This document shows, one piece after another, positions 1-7,657 of a stretch of 28,277 nt of DNA (position 1 is the first letter of the stretch; each line of letters starts with the position of its first letter). A model generated the notes under the pieces. It worked only from the letters and a program-made list of their open reading frames with translations. It ran no database searches and was not told the DNA's origin. The translations under genes were made by a program, and so were the position numbers. Source of the stretch: an uncultured Clostridia bacterium (GTDB lineage Bacteria; Bacillota_A; Clostridia; TANB77; CAG-508); assembly GCA_948852375.1 (NCBI GenBank), contig CAQOYX010000011.1, positions 1 through 28,277 on the forward strand, written 5' to 3'.

Positions 1-100
1 ATATATTAATAATTTGATAATTATTAGGCAAATCACTGAAGAAATATCATCAAAGGTGATATTTTCACTATAAGAAACTAAAATAGTATAAAGTAAAATT

Positions 101-1493
101 TTAAAATTCACAATTTTTTGGAGTTCTTGGAAATGGGATAACATCACGGATATTCTGCATTCCTGTTATGTACATAATTAACCTTTCAAATCCAAGTCCA
201 AATCCTGCATGATCTACGCTACCGAATCTTCTTAGGTCTAAGTACCACCAGTAATCTTCTTTGTTTAAACCAAGTTCGTTCATTCTTCTTTCAAGTTTTT
301 CAAGGTTTTCTTCTCTTTGGCTACCACCAATTATTTCTCCAATTCCAGGAGCAAGAAGGTCTGCTGCTGCAACTGTTTTTCCGGTCTTCATTTTGTTTCA
401 TATAAAATGCCTTAATATCCATAGGATAGTCTGTTACAAATACAGGTTTTTTAAATATTGTTTCACTTAAATATCTTTCATGTTCTGTTTGAAGGTCACA
501 TCCCCAACTTACTGGAAATTCAAATTTATCATTTGATTTTTCCAATTCTTTTATAGCATCTGTATAAGAGATTCTTCCAAAATCAGAATTTACTACAGTG
601 TTCATTCTTTCAAGTAAAGTTTTATCAACAAAGCTATTGAAAAATTCCATTTCTTCAGGACAAGTTTCAAGTACATAAGAAATAACAAATTTTAACATAT
701 TTTCTGCTAAATCCATGTCATCTTTTAAATCTGCAAAACAAATTTCAGGTTCAATCATCCAAAATTCTGCAGCATGTTTTACTGTATTTGAGTTTTCAGC
801 TCTAAATGTTGGACCAAATGTATATACATTTCTAAAAGCAAATGCATAGTTTTCAACATCTAATTGACCACTTACTGTTAAATGAGCAGGTCTTGCAAAA
901 AAGTCTTTTGAATAATCTACATTTCCATCTGTTGTTTTTGGAACATTGTTAAAATCAAAACTAGAAACGTTAAACATTTCGCCTGCACCTTCTGCATCAC
1001 TTGATGTGATAATAGGAGCATGGACATATACAAAGTTTCTTTCTTGGAAGAATTTATGTATTGCATATGCTATACAAGAACGTACTCTAAATACAGCATT
1101 AAAAGTATTAGTACGAGGACGAAGGTGTGCTATTGTACGTAAATATTCAAAAGAATGTCTTTTCTTTTGAAGTGGGTAATCTGCATCTGATATATCATAA
1201 ACATCTATGCTAGTTGCTTTTATTTCAAATGGTTGTTTTGCAGCATCTGTTTTTACAAAATCACCAGTTACTTTTACTGAAGAACTAATACTTAATTTAC
1301 ATATATCATTAAAATTAGATAAATTATCATCAAAAACGACTTGCACGTTTTTAAAAAAAGACCCATCATTAATTTCAATGAAACCAAAGTTTTTTGAGTC
1401 ACGTAAAGTTTTAATCCATCCTTCAATCGTTATAGTGTTTCCAATATAATTTTGTGTATTTTTGTATAAATCTTTTATTGTTAATTTATCCAT
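101..1493 (-). CDS. asnS: Asparaginyl-tRNA synthetase, read through one +1 shift at CGGA
   Basis: Class II aminoacyl-tRNA synthetase that charges tRNA(Asn) with asparagine in the cytoplasm. The N-terminal OB-fold anticodon-binding domain covers about residues 1-110. The catalytic core has the motif 2 region [12 protein letters not shown], and the C-terminal part has [13 protein letters not shown] and motif 3 GFGLGFERL. The start ATG at 1493 has an AGGAGG site 5-10 bases upstream and a good promoter. In the standard code the frame breaks at position 383. The first part ends at 321 with a nonsense tail, and the remaining 90 or so residues lie in another frame. Skipping the C of an in-frame CGGA gives [13 protein letters not shown], the normal AsnRS sequence, with Gly371 and a total of 463 residues, the usual length. 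The gene should be essential, so a pseudogene is unlikely. The family assignment is very secure; how the shift is decoded is inference. Confidence 0.95.
380..383 (-). other. +1 frameshift / quadruplet CGGA in asnS
   Basis: On the minus strand the codons read gac CGG aaa. Reading gac (C) GGA AAA instead continues the AsnRS sequence as D-G-K-T-V. The glycine is Gly371, conserved in AsnRS. Unshifted translation ends about 20 codons later at 321. Confidence 0.88.
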
Positions 1494-1523
1494 ATAACAT
1501 CCTCCTAAAATAATATTTTAGTT

Positions 1524-1552
1524 ATTATACATAAAATTTTAGGCAAATTCAA
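1524..1552 (-). promoter_or_regulatory. asnS promoter
   Basis: On the minus strand there is a -35 TTGAAT (1547-1552), a 17-base spacer and a perfect -10 TATAAT (1524-1529). It lies about 30 bases upstream of the asnS start codon, so asnS has its own sigma-A-type promoter behind the HTH gene. Confidence 0.7.
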
Positions 1553-1585
1553 GATTTTATACATATAAAATCAAAAAAATAGGTT

Positions 1586-1909
1586 TTAGCTATTTGCAAT
1601 AATGCAAGCAACATCATAAATTAATTTCAATTTTTCTCTAGGACAATTTTTTAATAAATTAGAGAAATCAGTACTTAAATAATTTTTCGAAGTGTTTGAA
1701 GTACCATTTAGAAGATAACCTTCTGATACTTCTAGAAGTTCACAAAGTTCATTAACTCTTTTTAAACTAAGTTCAGTATTACCACGTTCAACACGACTTA
1801 AATAAGCAATAGAAACATCCATTTTTTCAGCAAGTATTTCCTGAGTAATATTTTTATCCTTTCTTGCTTTACGAATTCGTTCACCTATTAAACTATAATC
1901 TAATGCCAT
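1586..1909 (-). CDS. Small XRE/Cro-type HTH regulator
   Basis: A 107-residue DNA-binding protein. The Cro/C1-type helix-turn-helix lies at about residues 4-60 (GERIRKARKDKNITQEILAE, then a recognition helix around SIAYLSRVERGNTELSLKRV). The C-terminal tail of about 45 residues is not recognised. The start ATG at 1909 is chosen because AAAGGA lies 9 bases upstream. An in-frame ATG at 1927 would add six residues but has a weaker binding site. It is probably an autoregulator or regulator of the divergent membrane protein gene: the 268-base intergenic region holds a 12-base inverted repeat that overlaps likely promoter elements. Its target and ligand are unknown. The fold assignment is secure; the role is inference. 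Confidence 0.85.
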   Translation of the reverse strand: MALDYSLIGERIRKARKDKNITQEILAEKMDVSIAYLSRVERGNTELSLKRVNELCELLEVSEGYLLNGTSNTSKNYLSTDFSNLLKNCPREKLKLIYDVACIIANS

Positions 1910-2001
1910 ATTCACCAATCCTTTCATAATTACGAATATAGCATTAATAAGTATAATTTAACAGAAACAATAAAGTAAATATATACTAACAGTATAATTA
2001 G

Positions 2002-2072
2002 TTAGTTTTTGCACAATGACAATAGCAAGAATGTTATATATAAAAATTTAATAAATCTATTGCAAAAACTAA
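2002..2072. promoter_or_regulatory. Inverted repeat between divergent genes, candidate operator
   Basis: TTAGTTTTTGCA at 2002-2013 is repeated as an exact reverse complement at 2061-2072, with 47 bases between. The right arm covers the -35 of a minus-strand promoter. The left arm overlaps a TTGCAC that could be a plus-strand -35. The arms sit symmetrically in the gap between the HTH gene and the membrane protein gene, as expected for an operator of the HTH protein. Confidence 0.5.
2037..2065 (-). promoter_or_regulatory. Probable promoter of the HTH regulator
   Basis: Minus strand: TTGCAA (2060-2065), a 17-base spacer, then TATATA (2037-2042). It lies about 130 bases upstream of the chosen start, giving a long leader. 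Its -35 is embedded in the right arm of the inverted repeat. Confidence 0.45.
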
Positions 2073-2098
2073 ATAGTTATGTTAAATTAAAAACATAG

Positions 2099-2128
2099 TT
2101 GTAAAAGAATTATTTTATACACTATAAT
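2099..2128 (+). promoter_or_regulatory. Promoter for the membrane protein gene
   Basis: TTGTAA (2099-2104), an 18-base spacer and a perfect TATAAT (2123-2128), about 70 bases upstream of the ATG at 2196. This probably also drives miaA downstream. Confidence 0.6.
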
Positions 2129-2195
2129 TTGTAGTTAGATTAGAACTATAAATTAAGGACGTTTCTAAGATAAGTATTATAAAAAGGAGAGAAAA

Positions 2196-2642
2196 ATGTT
2201 TTTAATAGTACTAATATCTGTAATAATATACATAATAGGGGTAATAGCGATATATCACAATATGTACAACATAGATAAAATAAGAAAGATAAAATTTATA
2301 ATATTAGGATTTATTGTAGTATTAATAATCACTTCAGTTCTAGTACTTATAAGTTCAAACAATATAGTGATAGAAAACAGAGAATATAAATCATATAAAA
2401 ATTATATAGGAATAACAAAAACGACTTCAATTTTATTATTTGCACCTATAAATGCAATAATATCACTTCCATATATGGGAAATTTGCTAAACCAATATAC
2501 AGAAAAAAGAATTACAAAAGAACAATTAAAAAAGAAAATTTTGATATTTGGAGTTGTATTAGTTTTAATAATTATATTCGAAGTATCTTATATTAAAGAT
2601 TTTGAAACTGGATTGATAAAAAATGCATTAAATAGAAAGTAA
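2196..2642 (+). CDS. Small four-helix membrane protein, function unknown
   Basis: A 148-residue protein that I do not recognise. It has about four hydrophobic segments: residues 2-20 (FLIVLISVIIYIIGVIAIY), about 33-53, about 73-92 and about 112-130. Short lysine-rich loops connect them, and the last tail is basic. It has no signal peptide cleavage site or enzymatic motif that I can see. The start ATG is preceded by AAAAGGAGAG at good spacing. It lies divergent from the HTH regulator and 32 bases ahead of the proposed miaA start, so it may share a transcript with miaA. It is a genuine gene judging from codon use, ribosome binding site and promoter, but its function cannot be assigned. Confidence 0.75.
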   Translation: MFLIVLISVIIYIIGVIAIYHNMYNIDKIRKIKFIILGFIVVLIITSVLVLISSNNIVIENREYKSYKNYIGITKTTSILLFAPINAIISLPYMGNLLNQYTEKRITKEQLKKKILIFGVVLVLIIIFEVSYIKDFETGLIKNALNRK

Positions 2643-2674
2643 CTTATATAAGTATAAGGAGAAAACCAAAAAAA

Positions 2675-3663
2675 GTGGAGAATGAAGAATTAAAAGTAAA
2701 TAATTTCAATAATATAAATAATTCAAGTGAGTATTTGCCAAAGGTAATTGTAATATGTGGACCGACAGCATCACGGAAAAACTGCATTATCTATTGAACT
2801 TGCTAAAAAAATAAATGGAGAAATAGTATCAGCAGATTCAATGCAAATATATAAAGACATGAACATAGGAAGTGCAAAGCCTACAAAAGAAGAAATGAGG
2901 CGGAATTAAACATTATATGTTAGACTTTGTATCTCCAGAAGAAAGATATAGTGTAGCAGAATATAAAAAACAAGCAATGAAATCAATAGAAGAAATTATA
3001 GAAAATGGAAAAACTCCTATTATTGTGGGAGGCACAGGTTTATATATAGATTCTTTAATATATAACATAGAATATCAAGATATAGAATTTGATGAAGAAT
3101 ATAGAAAAAAACTAGAAAAAATAGCTAAGGAAAATGGATTAGAAGAATTATATGAACAAGCAAAAAAAATCGACCCTGAGGCAATAAAAAATATAAGCCA
3201 AAATGATAAAAAAAGAATTATAAGAATATTAGAAATATATAAAGCTACAGGAAAAACTAAAACAGAACAGGAAATTGAATCGAGAAAACAAAAAAATCCA
3301 TATAAATATTATGTTTTTGCAATAAATATGGATAGAGAAATTCTATATGATAGGATAAATAAAAGAGTAGATATAATGATAGAACAAGGGCTTATAGAAG
3401 AAGTACAAGGTATATTAAAAAAATATGAAAAATACCCAACAGCGATGCAAGGCTTAGGATATAAAGAAATAAAAGAATACTTAGAAGGAAAGTTAACAAA
3501 AGAAGAAGCAATAGAAAAGGTAAAACAAGAGACAAGAAAGTATGCTAAACGACAATTAACATGGTTTAGAAAAAACAAAGAAACAATTTGGCTAGATGGA
3601 AGCAGTTATAAACAAGAAAATATTGAAATTATTATAAAAAATATGTCAAAGATTAGAAATTAA
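2675..3663 (+). CDS. miaA: tRNA dimethylallyltransferase, with two +1 shifts at CGGA
   Basis: Transfers a dimethylallyl group to A37 of tRNAs that read UNN codons (first step of ms2i6A37). The restored N-terminus has the P-loop GPTASGKT, then the [17 protein letters not shown] substrate motif, then [10 protein letters not shown]. The later part has [10 protein letters not shown] and the C-terminal RQLTWFRKN. In the standard code the gene is in three pieces: a stop follows at 2795 and again at 2907. Skipping the C of two in-frame CGGA sequences (2774, 2901) joins them to 328 residues, close to the family's usual 300-315, with an extra N-terminal tail of about 20. The start is uncertain. GTG 2675 has AAGGAG 13 bases upstream; TTG 2735 is an alternative. 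Gly34 lies in the ATP/prenyl-phosphate loop, so glycine at that place is functionally expected. Confidence 0.92.
2774..2777 (+). other. +1 frameshift / quadruplet CGGA in miaA (first)
   Basis: Codons read gca tca CGG aaa. Skipping C gives A-S-G-K-T, the conserved P-loop of MiaA. The unshifted frame meets TGA at 2795. Confidence 0.9.
2901..2904 (+). other. +1 frameshift / quadruplet CGGA in miaA (second)
   Basis: In the frame set by the first shift, codons read atg agg CGG aat taa. Skipping C gives E-M-R-G-I-K-H-Y, matching the conserved E.G..H region of MiaA. Unshifted translation stops after two codons. Confidence 0.9.
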
Positions 3664-3755
3664 CTAATGCAATAAAGATTAATTTATTGAATGGCTAATT
3701 TCAAAAATAATTAATAAAAATTATTCAATAAGAATTAGTAAAGAAAGGGAATAAA

Positions 3756-5117
3756 TTGAAGAAAAATGGTAAGATTAATAATATAAATAAAGTTAATACT
3801 ATGCAAAAAAATAATAGTGTAGTAATTCCAAAAAAGAATATGAAAAAAGTAATAATTGCGTATTTAATTGGACTTATGGTGATAATATACTTTGTTTATG
3901 CAATAATACAATTAATAAAGCAACCAACAAATGTATTCATGATTGAAAATGGAAAGCTATCACAAGAAGAAAGTGTAGTAGGATATGTTATAAGAAAAGA
4001 AACAGTAATCCAAGGAGATAATTATAAAAATGGAATTATGCAAATTAAAACAGAAGGGGAAAGAGTAGCAAAAGGAGATGCTATATTCAGATATTATAGT
4101 AATAATGAAGAAAATTTAACAAAAAAAATACAAGAATTAGATATAAAAATACAAGAAGCAATGGAAAAAGAAAAGAACTTATTGCCAAGTGATATGAAAT
4201 TATTAGAAAGACAAATAGAAGAAAAGCTTGTTGAAGTATCAAATATAAAAGATGTACAAAAAATTTCAGAATACAAAAAAGATATAAACACAAAAATAAC
4301 AAAAAAAGCAAAAATTGCCGGAGAACAAAGTCCACAAGGTTCATATATAAGAAAATTAATTGAAGAAAGAAGTGCTTATGAAAACACCCTAAATTCAGGT
4401 TCAGAATATTTAACAGCACCAGAAAGTGGAATAGTATCATATAGGGTTGATGGATTAGAAAATATATTGACTCCAGAAAGCTTTTCAACCTTAAATAAAA
4501 AATTTCTAGATGACTTACACTTAAAAACAGGAGAAATTGTAGCAACAAGTGTAGAGAGTGGAAAAATAATAGATAACTTTGAAGGATATATTGCAGTTTC
4601 ATTAGAATCTGAACAAGCAAAACAAGCTAAAGTAGGGGATAGTGTAACATTAAGACTATCTAATTCTGATGAAGTTGGAGCTAAAATTGAATATATATCA
4701 AATGAGGAAGAGACTAAATTAATAATATTTAAGATTACAAATGGACTGGAACTACTGGCAAATTACAGAAAAATAACATTTGATATAATTTGGTGGAGTT
4801 ATAGTGGGTTAAAGGTACCAAATGATGCATTAATTAAAGAACCTTTAATGAATAAAAAAGAAGATACTACACAAAATACTATAAAAGACCAAAATGCTAC
4901 AGAAAATGAAGATAGTACAAAATATATTTACTATATATTAAGAAATAGGATGGGATATACAGATAAAATAGTAGTTAGAGTATTAAGACAAAATGAATCA
5001 TATTCTATAATAACAAACTATACAAATGAAGAATTAAAGAATGAACTGGGCTATAGTGAAACAGAATTAAAACAGGTAAAAAATATAGTGTTGCATGATG
5101 AAATAATATTACAATAA
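3756..5117 (+). CDS. HlyD-like membrane-anchored protein near the division genes
   Basis: A 453-residue protein with a basic cytoplasmic N-terminus, one membrane segment at about residues 31-53 and a large extracellular part. The latter resembles HlyD/biotinyl-lipoyl-like adaptor proteins: a β-rich segment (GYVIRKETVIQG, then GERVAKGDAIF), a coiled coil at about 110-190, and a second lipoyl-like half (YLTAPESGIVSYRVDG, GEIVATSV). Similar HlyD-domain proteins commonly sit just upstream of sepF in Clostridia. The start is TTG at 3756 with AAAGGGA about 6 bases upstream; no better ATG exists. There is no transporter partner nearby, so a true efflux role is not supported. A role at the division site is only suggested by position. 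Confidence 0.7.
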   Translation: MKKNGKINNINKVNTMQKNNSVVIPKKNMKKVIIAYLIGLMVIIYFVYAIIQLIKQPTNVFMIENGKLSQEESVVGYVIRKETVIQGDNYKNGIMQIKTEGERVAKGDAIFRYYSNNEENLTKKIQELDIKIQEAMEKEKNLLPSDMKLLERQIEEKLVEVSNIKDVQKISEYKKDINTKITKKAKIAGEQSPQGSYIRKLIEERSAYENTLNSGSEYLTAPESGIVSYRVDGLENILTPESFSTLNKKFLDDLHLKTGEIVATSVESGKIIDNFEGYIAVSLESEQAKQAKVGDSVTLRLSNSDEVGAKIEYISNEEETKLIIFKITNGLELLANYRKITFDIIWWSYSGLKVPNDALIKEPLMNKKEDTTQNTIKDQNATENEDSTKYIYYILRNRMGYTDKIVVRVLRQNESYSIITNYTNEELKNELGYSETELKQVKNIVLHDEIILQ

Positions 5118-5159
5118 TGTTACAATAACATTAAAAAAAAATTACAACTAAAAAAAGTA

Positions 5160-5188
5160 TTGACTTTTAACAAAAAAAGTAAGATACT
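5160..5188 (+). promoter_or_regulatory. sepF promoter
   Basis: TTGACT (5160-5165), a 17-base spacer and GATACT (5183-5188), about 40 bases upstream of the sepF start. sepF therefore likely has its own start of transcription although it follows the HlyD-like gene. Confidence 0.65.
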
Positions 5189-5230
5189 ATTAAGGAATAC
5201 TAAGGAGAAATATTTTAGGGAGGTTAAAAA

Positions 5231-5704
5231 ATGGCAGGAGCTGTAATGAATAAAATTTGGGACTTTTTAGGAATGGAACCAGCAGAAGAAGATGAAGAAA
5301 TAGATGATAAAGCATATGATTATGACTATGAAGATGATGAAGAACAAGAAAATGAAGGAATAAATAAAATATTTAGTAGAAAATCAAAAGTTGTGAACAT
5401 GCCACAAACTCAAAATGTAAAAATGGTAATATCACAGCCAACAAGTTTTGAACAATCAGAAGAAATATGTAATTACCTAAAAGAAAGAAAATCTGTTATT
5501 GTTAATTTAGAATATGTTAATAAAGATGTTGCGAGAAGAATAGTTGATTTTATTAGTGGATCTGTACATGCATTAGATGGACACATTCAAAAAATATCAA
5601 ATTCAATTTTCTTAATTGCACCAACTAATTATGAAATTGCAAATGAAATGGCAAGAGAAGAAATCAAAAATAGATTATCTGTATCATGGCTAAAAAATAA
5701 CTAG
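5231..5704 (+). CDS. sepF: Cell division protein SepF
   Basis: A cytoplasmic FtsZ-binding protein that tethers and bundles FtsZ at the division site. The N-terminal amphipathic helix (residues 1-14, AGAVMNKIWDFLGM) is the expected membrane anchor. An acidic linker follows at about 18-45, then the SepF domain at about 70-150, with VVNLEYVNKDVARRIVDFIS-type sequence (here IVNLEYVNKDVARRIVDF) and the G-S-V-H-A-L-D-G turn. At 157 residues the length is typical. An AGGGAGG site precedes the ATG. In many Bacillota sepF is followed by ylmG and ylmH before divIVA; here both are missing and divIVA follows directly after a terminator-like hairpin. Confidence 0.95.
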   Translation: MAGAVMNKIWDFLGMEPAEEDEEIDDKAYDYDYEDDEEQENEGINKIFSRKSKVVNMPQTQNVKMVISQPTSFEQSEEICNYLKERKSVIVNLEYVNKDVARRIVDFISGSVHALDGHIQKISNSIFLIAPTNYEIANEMAREEIKNRLSVSWLKNN

Positions 5705-5713
5705 TATACATAG

Positions 5714-5772
5714 AAAATCGGAGGTCACTTTATCAGATGGATATTCTGAAGTCAAGTAGATTCCGATTTTTT
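5714..5772 (+). terminator. Structured 3' region after sepF
   Basis: AAAATCGGA (5714-5722) pairs exactly with TCCGATTTT (5762-5770), followed by TT. The 39 bases between hold a smaller hairpin (TCAGA / TCTGA). This probably is a terminator with an elaborate loop. The long loop also allows a small structured RNA, which I cannot classify. Confidence 0.55.
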
Positions 5773-5876
5773 AATAGTAGAAAAACATATGTTTATCTAA
5801 AATACAAATTAGAGAATAGAATTTTAGAAAGACAATTTTTTCTAATTAAATATAAAAGAAATGAGGTAGATATAAT

Positions 5877-6326
5877 ATGTTAACACCACTTGAGATAGAG
5901 AATAAAAAATTTTCAAAGCAAATGGTAAATGGATATAGTGTAGATGAAGTAGATGATTTTTTAGACATATTAACAGCTGATTATGAAAAAATGTATAAAG
6001 AAAATACTGAATCAAAAGATAAAATAGAACAATTAAACAAAGATTTAGAACACTATAAAAATATAGAAAGTACTTTACAAAGCACACTTTTAATGGCACA
6101 ATCAACAGCAGAAGAAGTAAAAAACATAGCAAAGCAACAAGCAGATCAAATAATAAATGAAGCAAAAAGTTTAGCAGGAAAAGAATCAGATATGTTAGAA
6201 CAAGAAGTAATACTAAAAAAGAAAGAATTAGAGGATGCACAAAAGCAATTTGATATATACAAAGCAAAAATGGAATCTTTACTTATTTCACAGTTAGAAT
6301 TACTTAAAGAAATTAATAAGGAATAG
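5877..6326 (+). CDS. divIVA: DivIVA-family cell-pole/septum protein
   Basis: A coiled-coil scaffold that binds negatively curved membrane at septa and poles. The N-terminal DivIVA domain is clear: MLTPLEIENKKFSKQMVNGY followed by SVDEVDDFLDIL (residues 1-34). A continuous coiled coil runs from about 35 to the end, with Ala/Gln-rich heptads around 90-105. At 149 residues it is slightly shorter than Bacillus DivIVA. GAGGT lies about 10 bases before the ATG. It belongs to the sepF neighbourhood and is followed by a strong terminator. Whether it acts in division, growth or sporulation cannot be told from sequence. Confidence 0.92.
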   Translation: MLTPLEIENKKFSKQMVNGYSVDEVDDFLDILTADYEKMYKENTESKDKIEQLNKDLEHYKNIESTLQSTLLMAQSTAEEVKNIAKQQADQIINEAKSLAGKESDMLEQEVILKKKELEDAQKQFDIYKAKMESLLISQLELLKEINKE

Positions 6327-6335
6327 ATACAAAAG

Positions 6336-6371
6336 AAAAAGACGGAGATGTAATTTTTTCGTCTTTTTTTT
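6336..6371 (+). terminator. Rho-independent terminator after divIVA
   Basis: AAAAAGACG (6336-6344) pairs with CGTCTTTTT (6360-6368), followed by more T residues. It ends the divIVA transcript. Confidence 0.8.
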
Positions 6372-6421
6372 AAATCCTGTTACAAAATCATTAAATGTAT
6401 GTTACAATTCTATTAATACTA

Positions 6422-6456
6422 TTGACTTATCGGAAAAAAGGAATAAAATATATAAT
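6422..6456 (+). promoter_or_regulatory. Promoter ahead of rsmD
   Basis: TTGACT at 6422-6427 with TAAAAT at 6444-6449 (16-base spacer). The perfect TATAAT at 6451-6456 is 23 bases away, so it is less likely to be the partner. It lies just upstream of the rsmD ATG at 6475. Confidence 0.5.
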
Positions 6457-6474
6457 ATCAAAGAAAGGCTAAAA

Positions 6475-7032
6475 ATGAGAGTAATTAGTGGAATAGCTAA
6501 AGGAACTAAATTAGAAACGTTAAATGGAAATAATACAAGACCAACTCTTGATAGAGTTAAAGAAGCATTATTTAATATATTGCAACAAAATATATTAGAT
6601 GCTGTGGTATTGGATTTATTTTCTGGAAGTGGAGCTTTAGGAATTGAAGCAATAAGCAGAGGTGCAAAATTTTCTATAATGTGTGATAAATCAAATGAGG
6701 CAATAAGAATTATAGAAAGAAATATAAAAAAGACACATTTTGAAGAAAATACGAAAATTATAAAAAACGATTATATAAAGGCATTAAATTCATTACAAGA
6801 ATATAAGTTTGATATAATTTTTATAGATCCACCATATGAAGCAAAATATGGAGTAGATGCAATTAACAAAATTATAGAACTAAATTTACTTTCCAAAAAC
6901 GGTATCATTGTTTTAGAAACAGATAATGAAAAAAGAGAATTAGAAAACTTAGAAAAGATAGATGATGTTAATGTATATGATTTAAGAAAATATGGAAGAG
7001 TTCATTTAATATTCTTAAATCGAAAGGGGTAA
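6475..7032 (+). CDS. rsmD: 16S rRNA (guanine966-N2)-methyltransferase RsmD
   Basis: SAM-dependent Rossmann-fold methyltransferase of 185 residues, the usual RsmD length. It shows the N-terminal RVISGIAKGTKL and RPTLDRVKEALFNIL motifs typical of RsmD, the SAM-binding motif VLDLFSGSGALGIEAISRGA (about residues 44-63) and the catalytic DPPY (IIFIDPPYEAKYG, about 115-127). It acts on the small-subunit rRNA. In many Clostridia it is followed by coaD; here the next gene, 3 bases downstream, is a small coiled-coil protein, and the two are surely co-transcribed. Confidence 0.95.
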   Translation: MRVISGIAKGTKLETLNGNNTRPTLDRVKEALFNILQQNILDAVVLDLFSGSGALGIEAISRGAKFSIMCDKSNEAIRIIERNIKKTHFEENTKIIKNDYIKALNSLQEYKFDIIFIDPPYEAKYGVDAINKIIELNLLSKNGIIVLETDNEKRELENLEKIDDVNVYDLRKYGRVHLIFLNRKG

Positions 7033-7035
7033 AAG

Positions 7036-7473
7036 ATGGAAATATTTACACTATTAGAAACTTTAGAGGAAGCTTTGGAGAATAGTAAAACAATACCTTT
7101 TTCTGGAAAAAGTGTTGTAGATAAAGAGGAGTTTTTAGATATTATTAAAGAAATAAGAATAAAACTTCCAGATGAATTAAAACAAGCTAAATGGGTGAAA
7201 GAAGAAAGAGAAAGAATACTTGAAGAAGCTGGAAAAGAAGCAGAAGATATAGTAAAAGAAGCAGAAAATAGAATTATATCTATGATTGATGAACACGAAA
7301 TAACAAGAAAAGCCTATGAACAAAAAGCTCAAATTATTGAAACAGCAAATGAAATGTCTAGAGAAATATCAAAAGGTACTAAAGATTATGCTGACAACCT
7401 TCTAGAAAGAATCGAAGTTGTTTTAGAAGACGCACTAAAAACAGTTCAAAACAATCGAAAAGAATTAAAATAA
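7036..7473 (+). CDS. Small soluble coiled-coil protein, ATP-synthase-subunit-like
   Basis: A 145-residue charged, mostly helical protein without membrane segments. It begins with an EIFTLLETLEEALENSKTIP region and continues with a long Glu/Lys/Ala-rich helix (about residues 50-140; EEAGKEAEDIVKEAENRII). Such proteins are often labelled as ATPase or V-type ATP synthase subunit because of the helix, but nothing here shows an enzyme. Genes of this type recur beside rsmD in Clostridia. Its start is 3 bases after rsmD, with AAAGGGG as the binding site overlapping the rsmD end. A structural role is likely, but the exact function is unknown. Confidence 0.65.
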   Translation: MEIFTLLETLEEALENSKTIPFSGKSVVDKEEFLDIIKEIRIKLPDELKQAKWVKEERERILEEAGKEAEDIVKEAENRIISMIDEHEITRKAYEQKAQIIETANEMSREISKGTKDYADNLLERIEVVLEDALKTVQNNRKELK

Positions 7474-7487
7474 AATTTTAGAAAGTC

Positions 7488-7543
7488 AGAAATCGGAGTA
7501 ATATAAAGGCAAAAGCCAGAAAATAACCGATTTCTATTTTTTT
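7488..7543 (+). terminator. Terminator after the rsmD operon
   Basis: AGAAATCGG (7488-7496) pairs exactly with CCGATTTCT (7527-7535), followed by a T run (7537-7543). A small GGC-AAAA-GCC hairpin sits inside the loop. The stem shares AAATCGG/CCGATTT with the structure after sepF. Confidence 0.75.
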
Positions 7544-7553
7544 GAAGATACAT

Positions 7554-7580
7554 AAAAAGCCTCCTTTATTTAAAGGGAGG
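7554..7580 (-). terminator. Minus-oriented hairpin with T run upstream of ftsK
   Basis: CCTCCTTT (7560-7567) pairs with AAAGGGAGG (7572-7580) with one wobble. On the minus strand the stem is followed by TTTTT (complement of 7554-7558), so it would stop leftward transcription. No minus-strand gene is visible to its right. Confidence 0.5.
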
Positions 7581-7657
7581 TATCAAAACGAAGTCCTGTT
7601 GGAGAATTAAAAAAAGCAAATTGGATAATAAATAATAAAAAGAAAGGAATAAATAAA

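Noticed and set aside
42..64. Terminator for asnS (AAATATCA...TGATATTT stem)
   Set aside because: The 8-base AT-rich stem has no T run on the minus strand; too weak to call.
1928..2195. A hidden tRNA or small gene in the HTH/membrane protein gap
   Set aside because: No cloverleaf-like structure or start with ribosome binding site; only promoters and the inverted repeat are visible.
5714..5772. Riboswitch after sepF
   Set aside because: It follows a stop codon, precedes divIVA by over 100 bases, and I recognise no conserved riboswitch core. A terminator-like structure is the simpler reading.
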